The notes: a model not told the origin generated them from the sequence alone. Shown: positions 27,901 through 36,691, counted from the stretch's first letter. The stretch: DNA of 64,000 bases from JAJEBT01 sp965214975 (GCA_965214975.1 OZ244055.1:1-64000), one strand, 5' to 3'. Numbers and translations: made by a program.

Positions 27901-30900
27901 TAGTCGGCGAGCACCGGGCGTTGGATCTGCGCCGAATGTTCCTGGGCCCGCAGGAACGGCGCATAGGCGGCGGCTCGATCGTGCAGGTTGGTCCAAAGGC
28001 CCTCCCGACGCAGACCGGCGACGCGGGCATCGTTCCCGCACCAGGACGCCACCTCGGCGCGGGCGTCGGGATCGAGGCCGCCCGCATTCGCCCTGGGCGG
28101 GCGCGGCAGATCGACCGGCGCGAGTTGGCGGTCGGGATCGTACGGCGACCGATCGGACGGGGAGTAGCCGAAGATTCTCCGGGTGACCGGACAAAGCCAG
28201 CCCTTGTCGAGACGCGCCACGGCGGCCTTGTCGAAATCGATCTGGTACGCTCCTCCGCCGATGTCCTTTGCGGCCGTCCCGATGATCAACGACCAGAGTT
28301 CCGAGAACAGTTCTCCGGCGCGATCCTGATCCGCCCCGCTTTCCCAATCCCCCTGAATGAGCGAATAAACCAGTCTGTGCAATCGTGACGGACGCGCCGA
28401 GCGCGGAACCGGACCCGGCCACGGATGGCTCCTCGCCGGACGGTCCCCCGGCGCGAGACCGGAAGGGCAAATGGAGTGGCGTTGACGCCCGGATCGCGGG
28501 CTGACGAAGCGCGTCATCCAGTCCGAGGCGAGCCAGACCGCCAACCGGTCCCGGAACACGAAATCGATCGCTGCCAGCGCCAGCGCCGTCCAGTCCTCCC
28601 CGTCCACGTCCATTTCGGCGAGAACGGAAGGCAATCCGGCGCTCGCCCGTTTCTCGAGCGCCGGAAAAGAGAGGCGCGCGAGCCCCATGGTCTCGGCGTT
28701 GTTCTGAACCTTGGGCCTGCGAAAAAGCTCACGGTACAGAAACATCTCGGCGAGCTTCGCGGGATTGTCGGCCATTTCGCGACCGCCGCTCGTGCGTTCG
28801 CGCCATACCTCCGTGGCGAACTCGTGCAACTCGTGCTGTTGCGCGAAACGGTCCACGAGATCGCTCCACGGCACCGGTTTCGTTTCGCCCGAAAGCTTTC
28901 TCTCGATTTCCTGTATGTATTCGGAAAATTCGGGAATGTCGGCTTGCTCGAATCTTTGGAGTTTTTTCTCGAGTGCCGCCCGGTCTTCCTCGGCCAGGCC
29001 CTCGTTTTCCCGGACGGCATGATAAAGGAACGCTCTCGTCAGGTTTCGTTCCGCGTCCTGTTGGAGCTTCGCGGCCAGTCTCGCGGTACCCTGACGGCTG
29101 TCGGAGAAGGTGAGAACGCGCCGCCCGCCCATCGGCCTGCCGGGTTCGCCACGTTCATTGAGAGGCCGCGCCAGAGACTCGACCGACGCCGGCATGGCCG
29201 CGCCCATGAAGAAGGCCGGGCCGTAACGCTGGGGCGCGAGCCGTGCGCCAGCGGCCCCGGGACAGCAGGCACGCGCCGCTTCGTTTTCCTCGATCACGAC
29301 GCGAGCCCAGTGCGCGTCTGCAGGCGGGTCGTTGTCGAACACCGCCCCGTCGTCGAGCTTCACGAAACGATCCTCTGCGTTTCCCCGCCCTGGCGACAGC
29401 ACCGCTTTGGTTTTGATGCTCGCCACATAGTCCTGTTCGGCGCTTTCCTCGTCCGGTTCGGCGTCCACCGCGAAATCGTCCACTTCGACCGCACGGAGCG
29501 GCACGAGCCGCGCCTCGGCCCCGCCCTCAAGCCCCGCCACGAGGTGCGGCATCCCGCACTCGTTGCAGGCGAAGAGCTCGAAGACCGGAGCGCCGCACCC
29601 GCATCTGTCGCGTTGTCTCATCCAGACCGCGCCGAAGCCCCAATCCGAGTCTTCCGCTGCCAGTTCCGGATCCCGGTATGTGCAGGATCGATCCATGCAG
29701 ACCCAGAACCCTCCTTGCGCGCGGTGGAAGACATGCGCCCGCCACGTCAGAAGCCGAGTGCCCGTCGTCGGGCATTTCGCGCGGGCGGCCGCATCGAGCA
29801 CGGCTTGGGTTTCGACCCTCCGGTCGTCGTCTTCGGAGCCGAACAGAATCTTCGTCGCATCCGAAAGAGACATGCCCTGTTCCGACATCTCGGTCTTGAG
29901 TCTCTGGACGCGAGGGTGAGGCGCCAGACGTTCCCACAGCACGGCCGGGGTCATCGGAGAGAGAACCGCCGGTTCCAGCGGCCGGTCCGTTCCCGCCTCC
30001 GGGAGTTCGGGATCGACCGTTCGCCCCCGAATCACCCGCACGCGTTCTACATCAATGCCCGCAAGATCGGAGGTGAAACGCTTCAGCTTCGCCTCGGTCC
30101 CGGAGCCCTCGCCGATCGTGGCCGAGGTGGCCATCAGCCGGACCCGGTTCGGTTCGACGCCGAAAGCCGCGCGCACCCGGCGCAGCAGAAGCGCCATTTC
30201 GGCTGCTTGGCTGCCGATGTAGCCATGCGCCTCGTCCAGGACGATCCAGCGCAGGGATCCTTGCGAACGTTCAAGGATGGGGCGGTCTTTCGCGCGCAAG
30301 AGCAGGTATTCCAGCATGGTGACATTGGTCACGAGGATCGCCGGCGGGGTCTCGCGTATCGCCCGGCGATTGCCGATCTCGGCGGCGGCGCGCCGACCGG
30401 GCTCCTCCTGGCGCGGGATTTCGGGGGTCAGGCTGTTGTAAAGCGCGAAACTGAACCGGTGTTTCATTGGTTCGGTCCAGGCCGCGAGGCGTTCGCGCTG
30501 ACTCTCGATCAGAGCGTTGAGAGGATAGATCACGATCGCGCGAACGCCCGTGAGTGCGCCTTCCTTCGGGTCGCGCAACAGGTCGTCCAGCACCGGAAGC
30601 ATGAAGCACTCGGTCTTGCCCGAGCCGGTGCCGGAACTGACCAGGCAGGAGAATCCTTCGCGCGCCGCTTCCCAGGAGGCGAGCTGATGGGACCAGGGGC
30701 GCATGTCGCGCGGCATCCGATTCGTTTTGGCTTCATCGAGCGCGGCGACCAGATCGGGATGCAGCAACCCTCCCGCCAGATCGTGGAGGCTGCGGTCCGC
30801 CGTCGCCCAGGCGCGGGCGTCCTCGAAGACCGGGTCGGCCAGAAGCGCGTCCTTCCCGCCGGGCCGAGCGGACAGGCGGCGCAGCAACGCCGCGTTCAGC

Positions 30901-30992
30901 GCCGGCGACGCGATTCGTCCCCGCGCGACCACGGATGACGCGGCGCGGGCGGACAGGTCGGACAATGTTTCGTCGAGACGTGAAGAGGTCAT
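24915..30992 (-). CDS. druE: DruE-like large DEAD/DEAH helicase (Druantia)
   Basis: 2025 residues. Superfamily 2 helicase with Walker A SSGTGSGKTECFMLP at ~119-133, DEAH box WIVLDEAHGYIG at ~249-260, motif III-like MATSATI, and the C-terminal helicase arginine motif YRQRLGRAGRRGEPWAF. It is followed by a cysteine-rich DUF1998-type region (CSSCRAF, CPECDTPNP, CLDCGRA, CPGGCTHGCPACVLRPD) and a ~300-residue tail. The size, DUF1998 region and pairing with a ~1070-residue upstream protein are those of DruE in Druantia type III. Druantia blocks phage replication by an incompletely understood helicase-dependent route. ATG 30992 overlaps the druH-like stop by 4 bp. No frame damage is seen. Confidence 0.8.
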   Translation of the reverse strand: MTSSRLDETLSDLSARAASSVVARGRIASPALNAALLRRLSARPGGKDALLADPVFEDARAWATADRSLHDLAGGLLHPDLVAALDEAKTNRMPRDMRPWSHQLASWEAAREGFSCLVSSGTGSGKTECFMLPVLDDLLRDPKEGALTGVRAIVIYPLNALIESQRERLAAWTEPMKHRFSFALYNSLTPEIPRQEEPGRRAAAEIGNRRAIRETPPAILVTNVTMLEYLLLRAKDRPILERSQGSLRWIVLDEAHGYIGSQAAEMALLLRRVRAAFGVEPNRVRLMATSATIGEGSGTEAKLKRFTSDLAGIDVERVRVIRGRTVDPELPEAGTDRPLEPAVLSPMTPAVLWERLAPHPRVQRLKTEMSEQGMSLSDATKILFGSEDDDRRVETQAVLDAAARAKCPTTGTRLLTWRAHVFHRAQGGFWVCMDRSCTYRDPELAAEDSDWGFGAVWMRQRDRCGCGAPVFELFACNECGMPHLVAGLEGGAEARLVPLRAVEVDDFAVDAEPDEESAEQDYVASIKTKAVLSPGRGNAEDRFVKLDDGAVFDNDPPADAHWARVVIEENEAARACCPGAAGARLAPQRYGPAFFMGAAMPASVESLARPLNERGEPGRPMGGRRVLTFSDSRQGTARLAAKLQQDAERNLTRAFLYHAVRENEGLAEEDRAALEKKLQRFEQADIPEFSEYIQEIERKLSGETKPVPWSDLVDRFAQQHELHEFATEVWRERTSGGREMADNPAKLAEMFLYRELFRRPKVQNNAETMGLARLSFPALEKRASAGLPSVLAEMDVDGEDWTALALAAIDFVFRDRLAVWLASDWMTRFVSPRSGRQRHSICPSGLAPGDRPARSHPWPGPVPRSARPSRLHRLVYSLIQGDWESGADQDRAGELFSELWSLIIGTAAKDIGGGAYQIDFDKAAVARLDKGWLCPVTRRIFGYSPSDRSPYDPDRQLAPVDLPRPPRANAGGLDPDARAEVASWCGNDARVAGLRREGLWTNLHDRAAAYAPFLRAQEHSAQIQRPVLADYEQRFKDGWINLLNCSTTMEMGIDIPDVQLVTNANVPPSISNYRQRLGRAGRRGEPWAFGMTFCRDLPLDRSVFDNPRRFLAERVTAPAVRLDSPGLVARHVHAALLGAFLRDQPEGFDVQTSAGTFFGATDDADKPVAETAAADAFLDALRGEWSETGHLADNLANLTRGTAFEGKKAPYLTAMTAEAFEAMLRRWRVEYAELLARRDAASEQETRRAFKMQARRMKGEFLLSELARRGFTPSYGFPVDVVAFDHLSGHKRDNDTETIFFGERRGGASRTLDMAIREYAPGAEIVVDGLVHRSEGVLPAWGARIDTSKLEDLQFFWECSSCRAFGLARTAPETCPECDTPNPRWKRSLRPAGFLGRSAPHTGYENLGHVPYEMPRLSASGGTWRALPDPEAGRWRADPQGQVVTLGSGPHGKGYALCLDCGRAVAESGDAARGEPLSKKIKRHRPLAIGRGTSLAGGYCPGGHTRPERVQRNVRLIHAVRTDVFELQLSAGASKPEGLALAAGLREALAEGLGAEAREIGVSVGPSKGPANKNRVSAFLYDRVSGGAGLSSRLAETEWFDDRVERACNRLACPGGCTHGCPACVLRPDLNFVEERLDRPGGETLARSLRDSLQLPKAMRIFGPETGLLGTSMAEWLDRRQRTGGLVSVTLYLHGAPEEWELADWQVEGLFARLKEARIGIEIVLANGALTDEGMTLAQRLDLHRLSIHSSLALAPELPTVDGTPVLAAVENAQGRIAIAATAAEETRPGPKWGIGERSALVRGPMPELPETGSLANKDLVTLSSGNARIVRVGARLDGRAASFGRAFWKLLGDEAPSAIAALRKHGVREATYVDRYLLTPLALRLLFEVIRKMPGSEEASLNILTARVSRAERQGWAVFHTFVEDAKRRIVLKNLLPDAEIDIRDKSALPHERSLELCLNDDRNMTILLDQGFGAWRADGAPRHDFAAEPDRQARSLQSLDFTVGVREGSEVPIVLEDVRTVDS

Positions 30993-33900
30993 CCGCGGGA
31001 ATCCGTCAGACAGAGGTCGAGAGCGGCCGGCAGCGCGGCATCGAAATAGGGAGGATCGACGAGCCGGAGATTGATCAGAACAAGTCTTTCGTCCACGTCC
31101 GGCGCGGGCCTGAGCCCTGCCGCCATCTCGGCAGCGACAAAGGGCGCGTCGATCATTGCCTGGGCGTAGGTGTTGAAGGATGGCAACTCTGCCGGACGGT
31201 TGCGCGGTTTAAGGCGGCCCACCCCTTCGGGCAGCCGGTCGAAGCGCTTGGCGGCTTCCTGAACCACCTCTGCTAGGTGATCGGGAATGAGGAACGGCCT
31301 CAGTGCCTCCTGATGGTCGGGGATGCCCATGATCCTGTCGAACAACCCGGAATCGATCAGCGCCCTGCACAAGTGTCCCGCCAACTCCGGCCGGAGCGCT
31401 CGAATCTCCCCGACCTTCCGAACAAGTGCGCTGTCCGCTTCGGCTTCGGCCTCCTGTTCGTCAAAATACGGAGCCAGCCTTGCCCGCTGTCGCGTGTGCT
31501 CGGCCTTGCCCGCTTCGGTGAAGTCCGAAACGGGCAGAACCGGCCAGAAGATCGGAACCGCCGATTCCAGCGCCAGGACTTCGGGAAGCTCGCCAGGGGA
31601 AACACGCAAGGCCAGCGAGATGGCCGCCTTCGGTACCCTCGCCAGCGCCTGAACTTGATCGAGCGCGCCGGGATCGCCCCCTTGCCTGGCCGCCGCCATC
31701 AGCTGCAATGATCGATCCCACTCGGGATCGTCGGTAGCCGCAACCATCCGCTGCCATTTCTCGGCATAGGCGTCGATGCGGTCCTCACGGTTGGTTCCGG
31801 ACGACATGCGCGGATTCCAGACCACCGCGCGCTGAGCCCGATCGTCGAGACGGGACTGGATCAGCCAGGGCCCTCCCGTATCTTCGAGAAGATCGGGAAG
31901 ATCGACGGAGGCCCCGGTATCGATCGGTCCGATCTGCTTCAGGCTGCGAATGTCGACGGCGTGAAGGGTCGCCGATCTGGCCATCCTGCTCAGTTGGGCG
32001 CCCAGAACGGTTTCTGGTGCAGCCGGCCCCTCCCTGGCGAGTCCCATGCGCAGGACCGCGCCGTTCAGGACGGCGCGATCGTCATAGCGGCGAATCTCCA
32101 GCCTGCTGCTCTCTTTTCCGTCGACGACAAGACAGAGATTGACCTGCGCGTCGGGCCCTCCCTGCGCCATCATCGCCTCGATCAGCGGCATGTGGCTCGC
32201 CAGCGAAACCTCTCCCGCCGCCGGCAGGGAAGTCGCGCGACATCCCACAAGCTGCAGTTGAAGGTCGCCACGCACGCCTTCGGGCACCATGGCGCGCCAA
32301 CCGTACAGCGCCCCGACCGATATCGGCCGGTTCTCGGCAAGCCGGATACCGTCCGGGTCGAGGATCATCCCCGTTCTCGCGGGCCACGGTGCCTGGAGCT
32401 CGATGGAGCGTCCGGTCGCCGGTTGGGACAATCTGAGTTGAACGAGACTCGGCGGCGCCCCGGGTGTTTCCAGCTTCAGTAGCAGGGTGCCGCCTGTTGG
32501 CTCGCCCTCCGTTTCCGTCTTCCCGGCGCCGAGCCGGACGCGCCAGCCGGTCTTGATCCCTTCGGCTGCAAGCGCCACGCGCCCGGGAGCCTCTTCGCGC
32601 AACTCGAATCGCGCGTCCGCAGGAAAGCGAACAAGACGTAGACGCGCCAGCACTTCTTCATTCCGCACCCATTCCACGATTTCGCCGCCCAGAGACCGCC
32701 CTGCGAGGCGTCGCAGATCCCCCTTTCCGACAGGATGCAACAGGGACGCGCCAACCTGCCCGTAGATGGTCACGTCTCCGCGGTAGGCCGGGACGTTGCC
32801 GTCAACACGCCAGCCACGAAGAGTCTGGCCGGACGGAAACAGCCGCGCTTCGGGCGTCTCGTCATCGGACTCGGTCTCGACCCGGTAACGCCTTTCGCCG
32901 AGGCGGAGCGCCCCCTTTCCCGAGACCCGCCAGAGAAACCCGCCCGGCGCGGTCTCCACCTCGTCAAGGGTTACGCCGGCACCGGCTTCCGGCTCCACGT
33001 TCCCGGGCCCGAGAAGCCACAGGCAGGGCGCCCGCGTCCGCCCCGGGCCCGCAAGCGGAACCAGGCGCCCCGCCTTCGCGCCATCGTTCGGGTCGGCCGC
33101 TCGCCAGAAGCTTGGCGCTTCGTCGGGGGTCGGGAGGCCGGCGTCAACGACCGCTTCCCCCTTCGGCCGACCGTCCGCGAAAGCCGCAAGCGCGAAGGGT
33201 GTCTCGGGCGGCACGCGGGCCGTCGCCCCCGCGGCTCCTCCGAAACGCCGAAGCCGCCAGCCGTCCTCGTCGGGCTCGGCACGGTAGCCCACACCGTTGA
33301 TCGACCGGACTACCGTCGGCAACAGGCGAAGCCTGAGGCGTTCCGCGCCCGGGAAAGTCCCTGCCGGCAACCACCCGTCGTCGCGGAGGGTCAGACAACC
33401 GTGCCAGCTTCTTGTTTCGCCCGTTTCGTCGCTTCGCAATTCGCGCCCGCACAACGGGCCTGCCGCCTTGGAGCGTGCGTCGCGTTCGGCCCGAAGCGCG
33501 GGGCGTATCAGGCTTTCCGCGATCTCCGGCGTCATGCGCAGGGGGATGGTCGATCCCCAACCGGGCCGGTGCATGTTCAGCCAGAGCTCCGCCGCCGCTT
33601 CCGGCACGTCGTCCGGCAGTGCCGTGCGCAACTCGGCCAGGGACAGGGCGAGGCCGGACAAAAGGCGCGTGCTGCCGTCGGTTTGAAACGCCTGCGGAAG
33701 CCGCATTGTCCAACGCGACGCCATCCGCTCGGCCCAGGGCTCGGCGGCGGCTCCTCCTTCGGCCTCGATCTCGGCCAGCAGCCCCATGACGACGTCGCGG
33801 TAAAGCCCCGGCTCCTTCAGAAGCGATTCCGGAATCCCGCCCTCGGCCATGAGGCTGTAGAGAAACAGGCGGCGTCCGGCCTCCGACACCCTGATCTCCC

Positions 33901-34210
33901 GGCCCCACCGGGACAGACCCCGTTCCGCAAGCTCTCGGCCGAGATCCTGATCTTCGGGTGGAAGACCGAGAGGATCGAGGACGAAGGCCCAGTTCAACGA
34001 TCCGCCGGGAAACCGCGCCCGTATGTGTTCGGCGGCCCAGAAGACGAACCCCTGGGCCGCGGTTTCCATTCCCTGTCCCGCGTCGACGCGCGACCGCAGC
34101 GTCTCCTCAAGTTCAGCGAAAACTTCCGGAGCGAGAGGATAGCGATAAAGCGGGCGGCCATCGGGACTCGTCAGGTCCGCGTCGGAGACGATCCTTGCGA
34201 CGACGGTCAT
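30989..34210 (-). CDS. druH: DruH-like protein (Druantia type III)
   Basis: 1073 residues without a recognised catalytic motif. The N-terminal third is helical and acidic (VFAELEETLRSRV, ERMASRWTMRLPQAF). The middle (~350-700) is beta-rich with many short turns (GEVTIYGQ-like, WRVDGNVPAYRGDVTIYGQV), like a stack of beta-sandwich repeats. The C-terminal third is helical again (EHTRQRARLAPYFDEQEAEA). Identification rests on size, predicted architecture and position directly upstream of, and overlapping, a DruE-type helicase; Druantia type III is known to consist of DruH and DruE. ATG 34210 is preceded by GAAGGA at ~9 bp. It is the first gene of the operon, so its promoter should lie in 34211-34320. 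Confidence 0.65.
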   Translation of the reverse strand: MTVVARIVSDADLTSPDGRPLYRYPLAPEVFAELEETLRSRVDAGQGMETAAQGFVFWAAEHIRARFPGGSLNWAFVLDPLGLPPEDQDLGRELAERGLSRWGREIRVSEAGRRLFLYSLMAEGGIPESLLKEPGLYRDVVMGLLAEIEAEGGAAAEPWAERMASRWTMRLPQAFQTDGSTRLLSGLALSLAELRTALPDDVPEAAAELWLNMHRPGWGSTIPLRMTPEIAESLIRPALRAERDARSKAAGPLCGRELRSDETGETRSWHGCLTLRDDGWLPAGTFPGAERLRLRLLPTVVRSINGVGYRAEPDEDGWRLRRFGGAAGATARVPPETPFALAAFADGRPKGEAVVDAGLPTPDEAPSFWRAADPNDGAKAGRLVPLAGPGRTRAPCLWLLGPGNVEPEAGAGVTLDEVETAPGGFLWRVSGKGALRLGERRYRVETESDDETPEARLFPSGQTLRGWRVDGNVPAYRGDVTIYGQVGASLLHPVGKGDLRRLAGRSLGGEIVEWVRNEEVLARLRLVRFPADARFELREEAPGRVALAAEGIKTGWRVRLGAGKTETEGEPTGGTLLLKLETPGAPPSLVQLRLSQPATGRSIELQAPWPARTGMILDPDGIRLAENRPISVGALYGWRAMVPEGVRGDLQLQLVGCRATSLPAAGEVSLASHMPLIEAMMAQGGPDAQVNLCLVVDGKESSRLEIRRYDDRAVLNGAVLRMGLAREGPAAPETVLGAQLSRMARSATLHAVDIRSLKQIGPIDTGASVDLPDLLEDTGGPWLIQSRLDDRAQRAVVWNPRMSSGTNREDRIDAYAEKWQRMVAATDDPEWDRSLQLMAAARQGGDPGALDQVQALARVPKAAISLALRVSPGELPEVLALESAVPIFWPVLPVSDFTEAGKAEHTRQRARLAPYFDEQEAEAEADSALVRKVGEIRALRPELAGHLCRALIDSGLFDRIMGIPDHQEALRPFLIPDHLAEVVQEAAKRFDRLPEGVGRLKPRNRPAELPSFNTYAQAMIDAPFVAAEMAAGLRPAPDVDERLVLINLRLVDPPYFDAALPAALDLCLTDSRG

Positions 34211-34432
34211 GAATGCCGGTTCCTTCGTGGTCGGATCCGGGTTGCCTTGGCGGTTGCGGGGAGTATGCGTGGCATTGGCGCGTCTGGCCTGGAAGCACTT
34301 GATCGAAGCATGACCGGAGAAGTTGCGTCACGCAAACCTGTTGCCTGTGGCGCGACAACCGGATGAGAACTGCGCGACGTCGGGGCGAGATCCCAGACGA
34401 CAGTGACGCCCGGCTCGGCCCTGGCACAATCG

Positions 34433-34494
34433 GAGGCGACCCTCTCGCGGGCCTTCGCCGGGTTCTCCGGGCGTGCGTTGCCGGCGTGGCTGCA
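34433..34494 (+). repeat. Inverted repeat flanking the abiE operon, outer arm 1
   Basis: About 62 bp pairing with the reverse complement of 36571-36634. A core of more than 20 bp beginning CTCTCGCGGGCCTTCGCCGG is identical, followed by TCCGGGCG and TTGCCGGC blocks. The two arms enclose abiEii and abiEi. 34211-34432 shows no gene apart from the expected druH upstream region. Confidence 0.6.
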
Positions 34495-34567
34495 AGCGCG
34501 CTGTCGTCGCGGGCGGGCGCAAGATGCTGCGCGTCATCCCCTCGATGCCAGGAACCGCAGACCCTGC

Positions 34568-34790
34568 CACGACCGAACGACCGACCCGTCGCCGCCTGAG
34601 TGGTGCGCACCCCATGCCGGCCGGCAATCCGGGAACGCTTTGGACCGCATGGGGAAGTCCGACACCCGTCTTCGTCGCGTCCAAGCTGACGGTTGCTGCC
34701 GTCGAATCCGCGCCCTCCCGGACCGTGCCCTTTCGCTCGTCTCGCGCCCGGATCTGTTTCACGGCAAGACACCCCCGAAGTGGCGACGGA
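34568..34790 (+). repeat. ~220-bp dispersed repeat, copy 2
   Basis: Aligns with the reverse complement of 24541-24762 (see that entry). It ends within 10 bp of the abiEii stop codon, so it fills the space between the inverted-repeat arm and the abiE operon. No conserved reading frame is seen. Confidence 0.6.
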
Positions 34791-34798
34791 ACAGTTCG

Positions 34799-35614
34799 TC
34801 ATCCTTCCCCCTTCCACGGTGCGCCGGGAAGAAGGGCGACAAGCCGGGCGGAAACATTCCGAGCGGCTTCATTCATGTCCCATCGGTGGCCGTGCCTGAG
34901 CAAGCGGCCGAGGTCGGCTTTGAATCTCGGGTCGCGCGGCTTGCCCGCCAAATTTCTTTCGAACAGGGCACGGGTCACTCGCCTGCTTTCCCGTTCCATG
35001 TAGGCGGTGAACGCCGTGGCGATGCGGGCGGGATTGGCTGTCGTCCCGTCCAGCGCAGTCGCAAGGTCGAACAGATCCCGGCCCTTGCTGCGCTGGTAGA
35101 GCGCGCGCAGCCTGGTGGCGAGAAGCTCGTCCAGCTCGTAGGTCACGATATCGGCGGTTCCGTCGAACCAGCGCGAAGCCACGGAAAAGGCAACCTTCCG
35201 AAACCCGGGTGCGGAGAAGCGTTCGCGGGAATCGATCCCGGCCTTCAGACGCAGACGCCGCAGCGGCGCATTCTCCGACTCGAAGCGATGGACGAATGCC
35301 ATGTGGCCCTCTGTCCGCTTCCGTCGAGGCGTGCCGAGCCAGGGATCGAGGGTGCTGTGCAGGGCATCCATCATCGGGCCGGCGGGTCCGGGAGCGGCCT
35401 GCACCAGATCGATGTCCTCGGAATAGCGGGCGGGCGGTGTCAGATAGCGCTTGTAGAGCGCCGTGCCGCCACGGAACGCGAGACCTTCGGCCAGAGCCGG
35501 ATGCGAGAACATCTCGACCAGCGCCCGGCTGATGATCAAGTCCTGCTCGACCTGCGAATCCCGAACCCACGGCGCTCGCGCCCGCCATTCCGTGACGTGG
35601 TCGCGCGGGATCAG
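34799..35614 (-). CDS. abiEii: AbiEii-type nucleotidyltransferase toxin
   Basis: About 271 residues. The nucleotidyltransferase motifs are intact: AFRGGTALYKRYL (residues ~47-59), ARYSEDIDLVQ (~62-72) with the DxD pair, then LKAGIDSRERF and YELDELLATRLRALYQRSKG typical of the family. AbiEii enzymes block growth by transferring nucleotides to tRNA or RNA, causing abortive infection. Family members usually begin M-IPRDH..EWR. Here IPRDHVTEW follows a CTG at 35614 that overlaps the abiEi stop (CTGA), and no ATG, GTG or TTG stands at that spot, so the start is non-canonical or lies elsewhere. Orientation and overlap with abiEi are standard for the type IV AbiE system. Confidence 0.85.
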   Translation of the reverse strand: MIPRDHVTEWRARAPWVRDSQVEQDLIISRALVEMFSHPALAEGLAFRGGTALYKRYLTPPARYSEDIDLVQAAPGPAGPMMDALHSTLDPWLGTPRRKRTEGHMAFVHRFESENAPLRRLRLKAGIDSRERFSAPGFRKVAFSVASRWFDGTADIVTYELDELLATRLRALYQRSKGRDLFDLATALDGTTANPARIATAFTAYMERESRRVTRALFERNLAGKPRDPRFKADLGRLLRHGHRWDMNEAARNVSARLVALLPGAPWKGEG

Positions 35615-36417
35615 GCCTCCGCCTCGACCTCGGCATTGATGCGCAGCCGCCAGTCGTCGGCACGCGGGGCGTGGCGGTCGTCGGGGCCGGCTGGCAGAAG
35701 CGGCGCGGTGTCGCGCGCGCGTCGCCGCACATGAGCTTTCAGGGGCGCCGCCCTGTCCGCCGCGCCGACGAGCTCGAGGAGGTATCCGAGACGCTGTGCC
35801 CAGGGGACCGGAGCGGTCCGCGCGGCGGCGACCAGAAGCTCCGGATCGATGCGTTCGGCGAGCTCGGCGAGGAGCGTCGCCACGTGGTCCAGCCCGCCGA
35901 CACGCCTCTCGTAACCGACCAGATCGACCGCCGTCGCCTCGACGCTCGAGACCAGGATCGTTCCCCGCGGCGTGTTGAAGCTCCGCACCGGCACTTCCGC
36001 GATGCGCTTGCGGGCGACGAAGAAGACCTCGACGTGTCCGCAGACGATCGGCCGGCGGCTGCCGGCGAGGGCGATCTGGAAGGCTTGCGGGCGGTGGTGC
36101 GCGGCGCCGTGACACTCGGCGGCCGACAGGAGGGCGGCATAGTACGGTCGATCGAGACGCGCCATGAGCGCCGGGATGAACTGGTCGGCCGGCAGGCAGC
36201 CGAGGCGCCTGTATTCGGGCGGCACGATGACGTGGAAGCCGCGGGCCGGGCTCGCGACCACCCCCTTCCTCGCCAGCCGGTTCAGCGCGAGCCTGGTCGC
36301 GGCGGCCGAGACGCCGAGCGCCGAACGCATGTCGGCCGTGGTGAAGTGGTACCGGCCGTTGGCCGCGAACTCGTCTACCAGGCTGCCGGCCCTGGGCCTG
36401 GGTGGCTCCGCGTTCAT
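35611..36417 (-). CDS. abiEi: AbiEi-type antitoxin / autorepressor
   Basis: 268 residues from ATG 36417 (an in-frame start at 36450 is possible but would place the operator palindrome inside the gene). The N-terminus is a winged helix (YHFTTADMRSALGVSAAATR, LNRLARKGVVASPARGF). The body carries the AbiEi fold: VPPEYRRLGCLPADQFI, PYYAALLSAAECHGAAHHRP, EVFFVARKRI and SVEATAVDLVGYERR. AbiEi counteracts AbiEii without direct complex formation and represses the operon by binding inverted repeats upstream. A suitable palindrome lies 10 bp upstream of the start. Confidence 0.85.
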   Translation of the reverse strand: MNAEPPRPRAGSLVDEFAANGRYHFTTADMRSALGVSAAATRLALNRLARKGVVASPARGFHVIVPPEYRRLGCLPADQFIPALMARLDRPYYAALLSAAECHGAAHHRPQAFQIALAGSRRPIVCGHVEVFFVARKRIAEVPVRSFNTPRGTILVSSVEATAVDLVGYERRVGGLDHVATLLAELAERIDPELLVAAARTAPVPWAQRLGYLLELVGAADRAAPLKAHVRRRARDTAPLLPAGPDDRHAPRADDWRLRINAEVEAEA

Positions 36418-36426
36418 GCTTGCAAG

Positions 36427-36443
36427 GTATCGAAATCCGATAC
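36427..36443. promoter_or_regulatory. Palindrome, candidate AbiEi operator
   Basis: GTATCG-AAATC-CGATAC, a perfect 6-bp inverted repeat with a 5-bp loop, 10 bp upstream of the abiEi ATG. On the minus strand it overlaps a possible promoter (TTGTGG, 17 bp, TACCTT) whose -10 box lies only 6 bp before the ATG, implying a leaderless or nearly leaderless transcript. AbiEi proteins are known to autorepress via inverted repeats, so repression by steric block is expected. Confidence 0.5.
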
Positions 36444-36570
36444 GTTCCACAATCGGAATCGGAAACCGTTCCCCGTGGACGGAACCTGCGGGGTTTCCGG
36501 GAAAGCCCCTTTGGCAGGATCACGACCGGTTCTCCGGCGCGGTCGGCGGGGGTCCGCCCGACTGCCGCCT

Positions 36571-36634
36571 CGTGCAGGCGTGCCGGCAATGCGCGCCCGG
36601 AAAACCCGGCGAAGGCCCGCGAGAGTGTCGCCCC
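36571..36634 (-). repeat. Inverted repeat flanking the abiE operon, outer arm 2
   Basis: Reverse complement of 34433-34494, closing the ~2.2-kb segment that holds abiEii and abiEi. It lies just upstream of the DISARM promoter block, which starts at 36692. Confidence 0.6.
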
Positions 36635-36691
36635 GCTCGGACTCTCCCCGCACGGTCTTCGACCGGCTGGCCGGGCAGACCGCGAAAACGG

